Below are positions 27,643 through 36,489 of a DNA stretch of 50,884 nt, piece after piece (position 1 is the first letter of the stretch; the number at the start of each line of letters is the position of its first letter). The notes below the pieces were generated by a model. It searched no databases. It had not been told where the DNA came from and was given only the letters and a program-made list of their open reading frames with translations. This DNA is from Bacteroidales bacterium (lineage in GTDB: Bacteria; Bacteroidota; Bacteroidia; Bacteroidales; F082). The stretch spans positions 1 to 50,884 of the forward strand of contig WGGC01000196.1 in assembly GCA_015491905.1 (NCBI GenBank). The letters run 5' to 3'. The position numbers and the translations under genes are program-made.

Positions 27643-28683
27643 TTAATGTATAACACTCATTTTTAATATCGAAATATTTCTGTTTTGCATAATCTTAACA
27701 AGATAAATACCTGCAGGCCAATTGCCAACACTTATATCTGTTTCTTTTTCGATACCTTTCTTTTCATAAACAATTTTACCATTGAGGGAAAGAATAACTA
27801 AATGATATGGTTTTTCTAATTCTAATGTGCTTATTTTTACTGTGGTAGAAACAGGGTTGGGAAACAGTTTCCAAACGTGCCGCTGATTTTTAAAATCTAA
27901 AACATCCAAAACAGTTTTCTGGTGAATAACGGCAACAGCATCTAAATCAAAGCCTCCTGTCCAATAAGGTGTAGGATAAGGGTCGTTAATAATATTACCT
28001 TTGGAATCATACCGGGCAAAAGCAGGATTAATATCTCCCACTACATCTACAACACGAATATAATTAATACTGTCGATATTTATTCCTACACTATCTTTTA
28101 AGTCTTGCAAATCAAAAGGAGTACCATAACGGGCTACATACTTTCCTGCCAGGTTATGAATAGATGTTGGGTTAAGCATCCCAAAACCACCTACCTGCAC
28201 ACTATCCCGGGTATTAGAAACAGATGGAAAACGAACAAAATGTTTACCATCTGTACTAACTTCTATAAATGCCAGTTCCAAATAATATAAATTAGGATTT
28301 GTCTGAGATAAAAATCCATTTTCAAAAACAGCAAAATCATAACCATCCCCATTGGTTATTGGGTTTTTGAATCCCAGCGTTGCTATTCCTCCATCACCCA
28401 AGCTTACTACAGTAACAGAATCGCCTGTAGGCCCCACTGCATTTTCCGGAACACCAAAAAAAGCACGGTTAGAAGTAATATTACCGTGAGTATAAGTTTG
28501 TGAAGTATCCTCAATATTTATGTAGCCCCGCGCAATACTGCAACTTGTGGCCCAGGCCACAATAGCAGAACTGTCGGCAGCCACAGCCGTAGTGCCTGCT
28601 TGTCCTGCCCCGGGTGCATACTGTGCAAAAAGATTCCCCCAAAGCAGAACAAGCAAAAATGTAAATGCATTTTTTACGGCCAT
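27643..28683 (-). CDS. T9SS-sorted cell-surface protein of the B12 operon
   Basis: The 346-aa precursor has a signal peptide (1-20, ending LFAQ). The mature domain (about 22-260) has GDGGIATLGF, DFAVFENGF and IEVSTDGKHFVRFPS, a beta-sandwich-like family that I associate with surface proteins in Bacteroidota cobalamin loci. The C-terminal ~80 residues (LFPNPVSTTVKIS ... GIYLVKI) form a type A T9SS sorting domain, so it should be cleaved and anchored outside. It is 6 bases after the DUF4465-type gene and 35 before btuB. Function inferred from position: B12 or corrinoid binding at the surface. Confidence 0.8.
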   Translation of the reverse strand: MAVKNAFTFLLVLLWGNLFAQYAPGAGQAGTTAVAADSSAIVAWATSCSIARGYINIEDTSQTYTHGNITSNRAFFGVPENAVGPTGDSVTVVSLGDGGIATLGFKNPITNGDGYDFAVFENGFLSQTNPNLYYLELAFIEVSTDGKHFVRFPSVSNTRDSVQVGGFGMLNPTSIHNLAGKYVARYGTPFDLQDLKDSVGINIDSINYIRVVDVVGDINPAFARYDSKGNIINDPYPTPYWTGGFDLDAVAVIHQKTVLDVLDFKNQRHVWKLFPNPVSTTVKISTLELEKPYHLVILSLNGKIVYEKKGIEKETDISVGNWPAGIYLVKIMQNRNISILKMSVIH

Positions 28684-28689
28684 TACAAA

Positions 28690-30330
28690 TTATTTTTTCA
28701 ATATTTTCTTCACACTGTTATAATTCCCTTTCCGAATCTTTATAAGATACAACCCATTGGGATAAGCGGACATATCTACATTTACAATATCTTGATTAGA
28801 AATAGAATGATATAAAATACGTCCGGTTAAGTCTACAATTGAAACATAAGCTCCTTTAACACCATTAATATTAAGGGTAGAAATCACCGGGTTAGGATAG
28901 ACTGTTATATTCTCTTTATTATTGACATCATGATAACTATCAACTGCATTTGTTATATCATTAAGATTATCAAGACAGAAATATGCCGGAGTATTTATTC
29001 CATACTGTCCTACATCGCTCGAACTCAGATTAAATGTAAGACTGTCGACATTACCTAGAGCCGTAAGATCGACCCATGCCCAACTATTTAAAATAAAGTC
29101 TTTGGAATTATCTGTAAAACGAAAATCAGCAAGATAGAAATTTACTGAATCTGTAATTGTTCCACCATAAAAACCTTTTATAGTCAGTAAAAACCAATCA
29201 GGGTCATTACCTGTTGAACCACCAAATTTTTTAGCAAAAGAATCTCCATTCTTCATAGATAAATAGGCATAAGTGGAATTGGTTATAAATACACCTTTAA
29301 CAACACCTCCTCGCAAATTACCTCGTAAGCTTACAGATGCTCCGTTCCCGGCATAAGATACGCCATAATTAGCAGAGCCATTCACTCCAATACCTGTTAT
29401 AGCACTATACTGATTTGTATATCCTGCCGTAGTGGTATCTTTCATATTAGAATATGCAAACCCTTTCCAGTTTCCCCATTTTTGATTGTAGGTATTATAA
29501 AAGTAAGCCATACCACTTTGAAACCCTCCGGATAAATCAGAACCATTCCAATAAGCATCAACAGGGTCCAGACTTAAATCATCAAAAGTAGAAATACCTG
29601 TGTGGGAATATACAGTATCGTTAAAATTATCCATACAGAAATAAGCAGGAGTATTCATACCGTATTGTCCTACATCACTAGAACTCAACACAAAAGTTAC
29701 AGAATCCACTTTACCCATACTGCTTAAATCTACCCATTTCCATGTTTTTATAATATAATCTTTAGAATTATCGGAAAAGCGATAATCAGCAAGGTAAAAA
29801 TTAACCGAATCAGTATAAGCTCCATGAAAATATCCTTTAACCGTCAGCAAAAACCAATCAGGATCATTACCTGTTGAGCCACCAAATTTTTTAGCATAAG
29901 AGTCGCCATTTTCCATTGACAATGCCGCATAAGTTGAGTTTGTAACATACATGCCTTTAATAACAGCGCCATCTTTCAAAACACCTTTCAGTTTTAATGA
30001 ACTTGGTGTAGCAGCATAACTTACAGAATATTTATCCGAGTTAAAAACTCCGGCCCCTGTAACCGCACTGTATTGATTTGTATAACCTGCTGTTGTTGTA
30101 TCTTTTACATTGGAATAAGCAAAGCCTTTCCAAATGCTCCAGGCAGTATTGTACTTATTAAAAAAATAGGCACTGCCACTTTGAAAACCTCCGGCTGTAT
30201 CAGCGCCATTATAATAAGCATTAGCAGAATCAAGAGGTAAATCATCAAAAGTTGAAATTTGCGCTGTCCCCTTTCCGGGAATTAAAAATACCAGCATTAC
30301 AAATGCTGTTAAAAAGTAAATTTTTTTCAT
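28690..30330 (-). CDS. Tandem DUF4465-type surface protein with T9SS sorting tail (BtuH-like candidate)
   Basis: The 546-aa precursor begins with a signal peptide (about 1-23, ending TAQ). Two tandem copies of one ~220-residue domain follow (about 24-245 and 246-462). Both have STFDDL, WNG or YNG, GGFQSG, WKGFAYSN, TTTAGYTNQYSA, GDS-AKKFGGSTGNDPDWF, NFYLAD and SSSDVGQYG, in the same order. This is the DUF4465 pattern. Bacteroides BtuH, a surface B12-binding lipoprotein, is from memory of this family. Here the C-terminus (YPNPVISTLNI ... GLYLIKI) is a type A T9SS sorting domain instead of a lipid anchor. It is the first gene after the cobalamin riboswitch. Confidence 0.82.
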   Translation of the reverse strand: MKKIYFLTAFVMLVFLIPGKGTAQISTFDDLPLDSANAYYNGADTAGGFQSGSAYFFNKYNTAWSIWKGFAYSNVKDTTTAGYTNQYSAVTGAGVFNSDKYSVSYAATPSSLKLKGVLKDGAVIKGMYVTNSTYAALSMENGDSYAKKFGGSTGNDPDWFLLTVKGYFHGAYTDSVNFYLADYRFSDNSKDYIIKTWKWVDLSSMGKVDSVTFVLSSSDVGQYGMNTPAYFCMDNFNDTVYSHTGISTFDDLSLDPVDAYWNGSDLSGGFQSGMAYFYNTYNQKWGNWKGFAYSNMKDTTTAGYTNQYSAITGIGVNGSANYGVSYAGNGASVSLRGNLRGGVVKGVFITNSTYAYLSMKNGDSFAKKFGGSTGNDPDWFLLTIKGFYGGTITDSVNFYLADFRFTDNSKDFILNSWAWVDLTALGNVDSLTFNLSSSDVGQYGINTPAYFCLDNLNDITNAVDSYHDVNNKENITVYPNPVISTLNINGVKGAYVSIVDLTGRILYHSISNQDIVNVDMSAYPNGLYLIKIRKGNYNSVKKILKK

Positions 30331-30397
30331 CAGATAACATAAATTTAGTTAAACATTATAAAAATTAATACCTAATTTTCATAAGCTAACCGGACAT

Positions 30398-30428
30398 AAA
30401 AAGTGGGAAGAAGTAATGAATTTCCTCC
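30398..30428 (-). terminator. Possible intrinsic terminator in the B12 riboswitch expression platform
   Basis: Reading the minus strand, GGAGGAA (30422-30428) can pair with TTCTTCC (30406-30412, one G-U), followed three bases later by TTTTT (30398-30402). A second hairpin, AGCTTT with AAAGCT (30442-30447 and 30429-30434), lies just before it and abuts GGAGG. The arrangement would let ligand binding change termination before the first gene. The stem is short, so this is tentative. Confidence 0.35.
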
Positions 30429-30459
30429 AGCTTTTCCACCGAAAGCTTCGAAAAATAAT

Positions 30460-30608
30460 TATAATGGCAGGTCTTCCGGCTTATCGTATTTTGTACGCCT
30501 TCCCATCACGAATAAATGTGACAGTGACTTCAGAATGACAAAACTTTATTACGATTTACGGCTGCGGGGACAGCTCCTGTTTCTCACAGGATTCCCTTAA
30601 CCATCATA
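30460..30608 (-). promoter_or_regulatory. Cobalamin (AdoCbl) riboswitch
   Basis: On the minus strand the aptamer runs from P1 TATGATGG (30601-30608) to CCATTATA (30460-30467). Inside are the conserved blocks AAGGGAATC, a CCTGTGAGAAACAGG hairpin, GCTGTCCCCGCAGCCGTAA (30556-30574), GTCACTG, GGGAAGGCG and the B12 box GCCGGAAGACCTGCC (30466-30480). The -7 box at 30616-30623 puts the transcript start almost at P1. It precedes the two surface proteins, btuB and the BtuG-like gene, so high cobalamin should shut down the whole capture operon. Confidence 0.95.
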
Positions 30609-30615
30609 TTCTCAG

Positions 30616-30642
30616 CAAAGATATAAATTTTTATTCTCTGAA
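30616..30642 (-). promoter_or_regulatory. Promoter of the B12 operon
   Basis: The minus-strand -7 box TATCTTTG lies at 30616-30623. A TTTT that may serve as a -33 box follows 17-18 bases upstream (within TGTTTTC). The same weak -33/-7 pair is seen on the opposite strand before the thioredoxin gene. Confidence 0.55.
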
Positions 30643-30717
30643 AACATATTCTCAACACAAAAATAGATTTGCTACACATCTTATCTTTAGTAGTATATTT
30701 ATTTTTAAATTTTTATG

Positions 30718-30747
30718 TTTTCCATTAAAAAGTAAATATTATTTTTG
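30718..30747 (+). promoter_or_regulatory. Promoter of the small thioredoxin gene
   Basis: A TATTTTTG -7 box at 30740-30747 with TTTT (30718-30721) 18 bases upstream. It overlaps an in-frame TTG at 30745 and so rules that out as start codon, leaving the ATG at 30763. Confidence 0.55.
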
Positions 30748-30762
30748 CGGCTCAAAAAAACA

Positions 30763-31104
30763 ATGGAAATGCAAAACGAATTAAATAGTCTTGATCAAGT
30801 TGAATCAATGGTACAGCAGGAAGCTGCAACAATATTATATTTCTATAATGACAACTGTGCACCATGCCACAGTCTTCGTCCTAAAGTTATTAAACTGGTA
30901 GAAGAAGAATTTCCAAAAATGAAACTTGCTTTTATTAATTCAGAAAAATATCCGGAACTTCCTGCACGTTATCAGGTATTTGCCAACCCTACTTTGTTGT
31001 TATTTTTTGATGGAAGAGAATTCAAAAGAGAAAGTAAATATATTTCCATACCTCAATTATCAGAACAAATAGAGCGTCCTTATAAGCTGATTTTTGAAAA
31101 TTAG
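30763..31104 (+). CDS. Thioredoxin-family protein, 113 aa
   Basis: From the ATG at 30763 the protein is a small soluble thioredoxin fold. The active site is NDNCAPCHSLRPKV with CAPC (about residues 30-33) and the cis-proline lies in FANPTLLLFF (about 72-81). No signal peptide is present, so it works in the cytoplasm, probably in thiol-disulfide exchange. CAPC in place of CGPC will change the redox potential. It is divergent from the B12 operon and converges on hutH, with 7 bases between stops. Confidence 0.9.
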   Translation: MEMQNELNSLDQVESMVQQEAATILYFYNDNCAPCHSLRPKVIKLVEEEFPKMKLAFINSEKYPELPARYQVFANPTLLLFFDGREFKRESKYISIPQLSEQIERPYKLIFEN

Positions 31105-31111
31105 TTCTCAA

Positions 31112-32632
31112 TTATATTCCCGGCAACAACGTGTCAGCAAGTTCATAATCAGTATTATGAATAAAATCAATAGATTTCTCAATCTCATCATGCATCACTG
31201 TATCCTGTTCGATGAAAGGAACAATAGCTCTGTATTTAGAAAAAAATCCCTCTAAATAAGCAGATGTTTTAAGTGGTCGTCGAAATTCAAGTGCCTGTGC
31301 CGCATTAAACAATTCTATTCCCAATATACGTTCCACATTCTGCATAACACGATATGCCTTTACTGCACCGTTAGCTCCCATACTTACATGATCTTCTTGT
31401 CCTTGTGAGGAAACAATAGAATCGACAGAAGCCGGAGTACACAATTGTTTATTTTGATTGACTATGGAAGCTGCTGTATATTGAGGAATCATAAAACCCG
31501 AATTCAGTCCGGGGTTGGCAACTAAAAATGATGGCAGTCCACGTACTCCGTTTATCAACTGATAAATTCGGCGTTCAGAAATATTCCCCAGTTCGGCAAC
31601 AGCAATGGCAAGATAGTCTAACACCAGCGCCAACGGCTGACCATGGAAATTACCACCGGAAATAATAAGATCTTCATCAGGAAAAATAGTGGGGTTATCG
31701 GTAACAGCATTAATTTCACGACTCAATACAGCGGCCACATGATTAAAAGCATCTTTTGAAGCTCCATGAACCTGCGGAATACACCTAAAAGAATATGGAT
31801 CCTGCACATGTTTCTTGGGCTGTTTAATAATCTGACTGCCTTTAAGAAGCATACGGAACCTCTCCGCGGTTTGTATCTGCCCCAAATGCGGCCGGATAGA
31901 ATGCAATCCTGACTGAAATGGTTCAATGCGACCATCAAAAGCTTCCAATGAAAGAGCTCCAATGATATCTGACATATCTGATAACCGGAATACCTTCAGC
32001 ATAGTATAAACACCATAAGCAGACATAAATTGAGTGCCGTTTAACAATGCCAGGCCTTCTTTCGACTGCAATCTTAGCGGCTTTAACCCTAGTTTTTTAA
32101 GAACTTCGCCACTTTTCCTTCGCTTGCCTTTATAAAAAACTTCTCCTTTTCCCAACAAGGGCAAAGACATGTGTGCCAGCGGTGCCAAATCACCGGAGGC
32201 ACCCAACGATCCCAGACGAAATACAACCGGTATCACATCATGGTTATAAAAATCAACAAGACGTTCTACTGTTTCCAGTTGTACTCCCGAATAACCTTGT
32301 GAAAAAGCCTGAATTTTCAGCAACATCATAAGTTTAACAATTTCATTAGGCACAAGTTCGCCGGTGCCACTTGAATGCGACATAACCAGGTTTTCCTGTA
32401 ATTTTCCCAAATCTTCACTGGAGATACTTGTATCGCATAACGAACCAAATCCTGTGTTAATACCATAAATGGGTTCAGTGGTTTCTGCTATTTTTTTATC
32501 AAGATATGTACGGCATTTTACGATTCTTTCTTTCACCTCATTGCTAAGCTGTATTTTTAAGTCGTTTTTCAGAATATTAAAAATACCTCTGAAAGTAAGC
32601 TGCTGTAAGTCTATTTTATGATAATTGTCCAT
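31112..32632 (-). CDS. hutH: Histidine ammonia-lyase
   Basis: The 506-aa protein contains the MIO-forming Ala-Ser-Gly in GSLGASGDLAPLAH (ASG at 145-147), YGINTGFG (56-63), GNFHGQPLA near 329-337 and the Tyr/Glu region SMGANGAVKAY near 415-425. It removes ammonia from L-histidine to give urocanate, the first step of histidine breakdown. Length is normal. Tyrosine or phenylalanine ammonia-lyases share the fold, but the overall pattern fits HutH. No other hut gene is nearby; the only linked gene is hisS, 11 bases upstream. Confidence 0.92.
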   Translation of the reverse strand: MDNYHKIDLQQLTFRGIFNILKNDLKIQLSNEVKERIVKCRTYLDKKIAETTEPIYGINTGFGSLCDTSISSEDLGKLQENLVMSHSSGTGELVPNEIVKLMMLLKIQAFSQGYSGVQLETVERLVDFYNHDVIPVVFRLGSLGASGDLAPLAHMSLPLLGKGEVFYKGKRRKSGEVLKKLGLKPLRLQSKEGLALLNGTQFMSAYGVYTMLKVFRLSDMSDIIGALSLEAFDGRIEPFQSGLHSIRPHLGQIQTAERFRMLLKGSQIIKQPKKHVQDPYSFRCIPQVHGASKDAFNHVAAVLSREINAVTDNPTIFPDEDLIISGGNFHGQPLALVLDYLAIAVAELGNISERRIYQLINGVRGLPSFLVANPGLNSGFMIPQYTAASIVNQNKQLCTPASVDSIVSSQGQEDHVSMGANGAVKAYRVMQNVERILGIELFNAAQALEFRRPLKTSAYLEGFFSKYRAIVPFIEQDTVMHDEIEKSIDFIHNTDYELADTLLPGI

Positions 32633-32643
32633 TTTATCAATTT

Positions 32644-34008
32644 TTATTTTTTTACATGCTTTATAATTTCTTCTACTACATATTTATCCTGTACACCTGT
32701 AGTCATATTTTTTAGTGTCAACGCCCCGCTTTCCATTTCTTCTTCACCAATCATTATTACAAAGGGAATATTTTTCTGATCGGCATATTTCATTTGTTTT
32801 TTAATTTTAACAGTGTCAGGATAAAATTCGGATGATATACCTTCCTGTTGTAACTGTTGCAATACCGACAAAGCATAAGAAGTTTCCTTATCACCGAAGT
32901 TTAATATTAACACACGAGTGGCGGAAGCTGCTTCCGAAGGAAACAAGTTCAATTCTGTCAGCACATCGTAAATCCTGTCGGCACCAAAAGAAACACCTAC
33001 GCCTGAAACGCCAGGCAATCCAAATATACCGGTGAGATTATCATATCTACCTCCACCGCATATACTGCCAATTTTAACATCCGCAGCCTTCACTTCAAAG
33101 ATAGCTCCGGTGTAATAATTCAATCCTCTGGCAAGCGTCTGATCTACTTCCACTTCCGACTCCAGAGTAAAAGCCGACAGATAATCCAGTATTTCACGAA
33201 CTTCTTTTAGTCCGGTTGCTCCGTCAGGAGTATCTCCTATCAGGTCTTCCAGCACCTCCAGTCGCATACAGTTACCACCTTGCAACTTTAAAACAGGCTT
33301 TAGCTTTTCAATGGCATCATCACTAATTCCCCGATCATGAAGTTCTGCATAAACTTTCTCAGCTCCGACTTTGTCAAGTTTGTCCATAGCCATGGTAATA
33401 TCCATCATTTTTTCAGGTGCTCCAATAGCCTGGGCAATACCGCTCAAAATTTTTCTGTTGTTCATTTTTATAACAACATTTATTTTCAGTAACCTGAACA
33501 CTTCATCCATCATCCGTATTAAATCCAGCTCGTTCAGCAGCGAGTCGGAACCGACAACATCAACATCGCACTGAAAAAATTCCCGGTAACGCCCTTTTTG
33601 AGGCCTGTCGGCACGCCATACCGGTTGCATCTGGTAACGTTTAAAAGGAAATGACAATTCATTGCGGTGTTGCACAACAAAACGTGCAAACGGTACCGTC
33701 AAATCATAACGCAATCCCTTTTCACTTATTTGCGTGCTTATTTTCAATGAGTTTTTTTCTTCCAGTAACGCATCATCAGCTTTGGATAAAAAATCTCCTG
33801 AATTTAATATTTTAAAAAGTAGTTTATCTCCTTCTTCCCCGTATTTCCCCATCAATGTGGATAAATTTTCCATTGCAGGTGTTTCAATAGGCTGGTAACC
33901 ATATTTTATGAAAACCTTTTGAATAGTAGAAAAGATATAATTCCTTTTAATCATTTCTGCCGGACCGAAATCACGGGTTCCTTTTGGAATAGATGGTTTC
34001 TGTGCCAT
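32644..34008 (-). CDS. hisS: Histidine-tRNA ligase
   Basis: Starting from the ATG at 34008 ([14 protein letters not shown]), the 454-aa protein shows class II motifs: PKGTRDF, motif 2 [16 protein letters not shown], the HisRS signature [15 protein letters not shown], and GGGRYDNL near 308, with an anticodon-binding C-terminal domain. An in-frame ATG 39 bases upstream would add an implausible N-terminus. It charges tRNA-His in the cytoplasm. hutH follows after 11 bases, so the pair is probably one transcript. A TACTTTTG -7 box lies at 34037-34044. Confidence 0.95.
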   Translation of the reverse strand: MAQKPSIPKGTRDFGPAEMIKRNYIFSTIQKVFIKYGYQPIETPAMENLSTLMGKYGEEGDKLLFKILNSGDFLSKADDALLEEKNSLKISTQISEKGLRYDLTVPFARFVVQHRNELSFPFKRYQMQPVWRADRPQKGRYREFFQCDVDVVGSDSLLNELDLIRMMDEVFRLLKINVVIKMNNRKILSGIAQAIGAPEKMMDITMAMDKLDKVGAEKVYAELHDRGISDDAIEKLKPVLKLQGGNCMRLEVLEDLIGDTPDGATGLKEVREILDYLSAFTLESEVEVDQTLARGLNYYTGAIFEVKAADVKIGSICGGGRYDNLTGIFGLPGVSGVGVSFGADRIYDVLTELNLFPSEAASATRVLILNFGDKETSYALSVLQQLQQEGISSEFYPDTVKIKKQMKYADQKNIPFVIMIGEEEMESGALTLKNMTTGVQDKYVVEEIIKHVKK

Positions 34009-34036
34009 TTTATTTTCCCTTATTATATTTAAAATG

Positions 34037-34044
34037 CAAAAGTA
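34037..34044 (-). promoter_or_regulatory. -7 promoter box for hisS-hutH
   Basis: TACTTTTG on the minus strand matches TAnnTTTG and ends 28 bases before the hisS ATG. No convincing -33 TTTG is seen at the right distance. Confidence 0.5.
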
Positions 34045-34157
34045 CAAATTTGCATATGATATTCATTTCTTTTTTTCATAGCGTAATTCCGGTAACCAGT
34101 CATTTTTTTAACCAAATTATAACATTTATTTACCTTATTAGATATACAAACATCAAA

Positions 34158-35237
34158 CTATTTAGGTGCCTTTTTCAACAGATAAACAGTGATTAGCAAA
34201 AATATTATGTTCGGTATCCAGGCACCTATAGAAGGATCAAGATTTCCCTGGGTAGAAAAAACAGTTGTCACCTGCATCAGTAAAATATAAGAAAAAGCAA
34301 GTAAAAGTCCCAGTCCGAGATGCATACCTATCCCTCCTCTTGTTTTTCGGCACGAAAGTGCCATTCCCATAAACGTTAAAATTATAATGGCTACAGGTCC
34401 TGCAATACGCTTATATTTTTCTATTTCAAACTTTTTATACAACAGTGATCCCTTTTCTTTTTCTGCCTTTATATAATGGTTTAATTCCGCAAGGGTCATT
34501 TCATCATACTTAGGTCGTATTTTATATAAATCCGTAGGTTTTAGCCGCAAAGTAGTGTCCAATACTGCTCCTTTAAATAAATGCTGCCGCTCCAGCGAAT
34601 CCAACGTACGGCCATGATAATCGGATAATATCCACTTGTTTTCTGTAGTGTCCCATTTTACCGTCCGGGCATCAAGCTTATAAACTAAATGCTCGCCCTT
34701 AAATTTTTCCAGCGAAAAACGATATCCCGACATACGCTTGGGGTTAAATGACTGAACATAAGCAAACACCCCCGGACTCAACTGTACATGAACATTTCGT
34801 TTGTTATTAACGGGTGGCGTGTCAATATATTTATCCATAAATACATGCATTTTCTTATTGGTTTTAGGAATTAGAAAATTGCCCATATAAAAAGATAAAA
34901 CCGCCAAAAACATAGAAGCCAGAAAGTATGGATACAACAAACGTTTAAAACTTACACCATTACTTAACATGGCAATAATCTCAGTATTTGCCGCTAACCG
35001 CGAGGTGAAAAACACCACTGAAATAAAAGTGAATAAGTAAATAAAAAGGTTAATAAAATACGGAATGAAATTTACATAATAATCAAAAATAATTTCATGT
35101 AAACTGGCATGTTTGCTAATAAAATTACCTATTTTTTCAGATATATCAAAAACTATAACAATTACTATTAGTAACGTAATTGAATAAAAAAACGTCCCCA
35201 GAAACTTTTTTATGATATATCTGTCAAGTAATTTCAA
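34158..35237 (-). CDS. LptF/LptG family permease (YjgP/YjgQ)
   Basis: The 359-aa protein has six membrane segments in the LptF/G arrangement: three near the N-terminus (about 13-35, 55-76, 98-118), a large periplasmic beta-jellyroll-like region (about 130-265) and three near the C-terminus (275-295, 303-325, 332-353). RYIIKKFLGTFFYS at the start is typical. The family forms the inner-membrane part of the LPS export machine with LptB. Only one copy is in the window; Bacteroidota often have two unlinked genes. It starts 28 bases after the tgt stop, a pairing common in this phylum. Confidence 0.9.
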   Translation of the reverse strand: MKLLDRYIIKKFLGTFFYSITLLIVIVIVFDISEKIGNFISKHASLHEIIFDYYVNFIPYFINLFIYLFTFISVVFFTSRLAANTEIIAMLSNGVSFKRLLYPYFLASMFLAVLSFYMGNFLIPKTNKKMHVFMDKYIDTPPVNNKRNVHVQLSPGVFAYVQSFNPKRMSGYRFSLEKFKGEHLVYKLDARTVKWDTTENKWILSDYHGRTLDSLERQHLFKGAVLDTTLRLKPTDLYKIRPKYDEMTLAELNHYIKAEKEKGSLLYKKFEIEKYKRIAGPVAIIILTFMGMALSCRKTRGGIGMHLGLGLLLAFSYILLMQVTTVFSTQGNLDPSIGAWIPNIIFLLITVYLLKKAPK

Positions 35238-35265
35238 AAGCAGAATTTATTTTTATTTGCTATTA

Positions 35266-36396
35266 TTATAATCTTTGCCTAACTCTCACCACCATCTTGT
35301 TTTTCCATTCAGCGAAATCTCCTGCTAAAATATGCTTTCTTGCCTCACCTACCAACCAAAGATAAAAAGCCAGATTATGCTGACTGGCAATCATACTGCC
35401 TAGAAACTCCCTTGCCGAAAATAAATGTCTCACATAAGCTTTGCTGTAAGCCTTATCCACGAAAGAAGTCCCGTCAGGGTCAAGAGCACTGAAATCAGCC
35501 TCCCATTTTTTATTTTTTATATTTATAATACCATTTTGGGTAAATAACATGCCATTCCTTCCATTTCTGGTAGGCATAACACAATCCATCATATCCACCC
35601 CAACGGCAATACTCTCTAAAATATTCTCCGGTGTGCCCACGCCCATTAAATACCTTGGCTTGTCGTTGGGAAGAATGCCGCACACCAGTTCAGTCATTTC
35701 ATACATCATTTCATGTGGCTCTCCTACCGACAAACCACCAATAGCATTCCCATCGGCATCGTAGCTGGCTATTTCTTCTGCCGACTTCTTCCGTAAATCT
35801 TTATACACACTACCTTGCACAATAGGAAACAAACTTTGCTGATAACCATATTTCGGCTCTGTTTCATTAAAACGTGTTACACAACGCTTTAACCAATGAT
35901 GTGTTATATCCAACGATTTGGAGGCATAATCATAATCACAAGGATATGGCGTACACTCGTCAAAAGCCATCATAATGTCGGCACCTATACTGCGCTGCGT
36001 ATCCATTACATTTTCAGGCGTAAACTTATGCTTTGAACCATCAATATGCGAACGAAACAACACTCCTGTTTCATCAAGTTTGCGTGTTCCCGAAAGCGAA
36101 TAAACCTGATAACCGCCACTATCTGTAAGTATTGGACGTTCCCACGAGTTAAACTTATGCAACCCACCGGCCTGCTCAATAATTTTAGTGCCCGGCCGCA
36201 AAAATAAATGATACGTATTTCCCAGAATTATCTGCGCTTTAACATCCTCTTTCACCTCTTTCATATGGATTCCTTTCACCGAACCCACCGTTCCCACAGG
36301 CATAAATATAGGCGTTTGTATCTTGCCGTGGCCTGTAGAAATCTCCCCCGCCCTGGCCGCCGATTTTGTATCTGTTTTTTCCAGCTTAAACTGCAT
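35266..36396 (-). CDS. tgt: Queuine tRNA-ribosyltransferase lacking zinc cysteines
   Basis: From the ATG at 36396 the 376-aa protein carries the TGT signatures LTDSGGYQVYSL, MAFDECTPYP, IGGLSVGEP and DCVMPTRNGRNGMLF, including both catalytic aspartates. It exchanges guanine 34 for preQ1 (bacterial substrate) in tRNAs with GUN anticodons. In the E. coli enzyme the zinc ligands are in the block CDCYTC; here the aligned block reads GTSFVD, while the later QHN histidine is kept, so the zinc site is lost. The open frame reaches 36570 into a GC-rich repeat, but the -7 box TATCTTTG at 36413-36420 lies within that extension, so the ATG at 36396 is preferred. lptF/G follows after 28 bases. Confidence 0.93.
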   Translation of the reverse strand: MQFKLEKTDTKSAARAGEISTGHGKIQTPIFMPVGTVGSVKGIHMKEVKEDVKAQIILGNTYHLFLRPGTKIIEQAGGLHKFNSWERPILTDSGGYQVYSLSGTRKLDETGVLFRSHIDGSKHKFTPENVMDTQRSIGADIMMAFDECTPYPCDYDYASKSLDITHHWLKRCVTRFNETEPKYGYQQSLFPIVQGSVYKDLRKKSAEEIASYDADGNAIGGLSVGEPHEMMYEMTELVCGILPNDKPRYLMGVGTPENILESIAVGVDMMDCVMPTRNGRNGMLFTQNGIINIKNKKWEADFSALDPDGTSFVDKAYSKAYVRHLFSAREFLGSMIASQHNLAFYLWLVGEARKHILAGDFAEWKNKMVVRVRQRL

Positions 36397-36412
36397 ACTC
36401 AAAAAATTTGCA

Positions 36413-36420
36413 CAAAGATA
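36413..36420 (-). promoter_or_regulatory. -7 promoter box for tgt-lptG
   Basis: TATCTTTG on the minus strand matches TAnnTTTG and ends 16 bases before the chosen tgt ATG. It decides the start against a longer open frame that runs into the repeat upstream. Confidence 0.55.
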
Positions 36421-36489
36421 ATCCAAATCAACAATTCCTGTTAATAAAGTGCGTTTCCCTTTAAAATTATTTGGCGGCCTGTGGTGCTT

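Noticed and set aside
30403-30600. Plus-strand open frame of 65 codons
   Set aside because: It is the antisense of the cobalamin riboswitch, whose conserved blocks and P1 explain the sequence.
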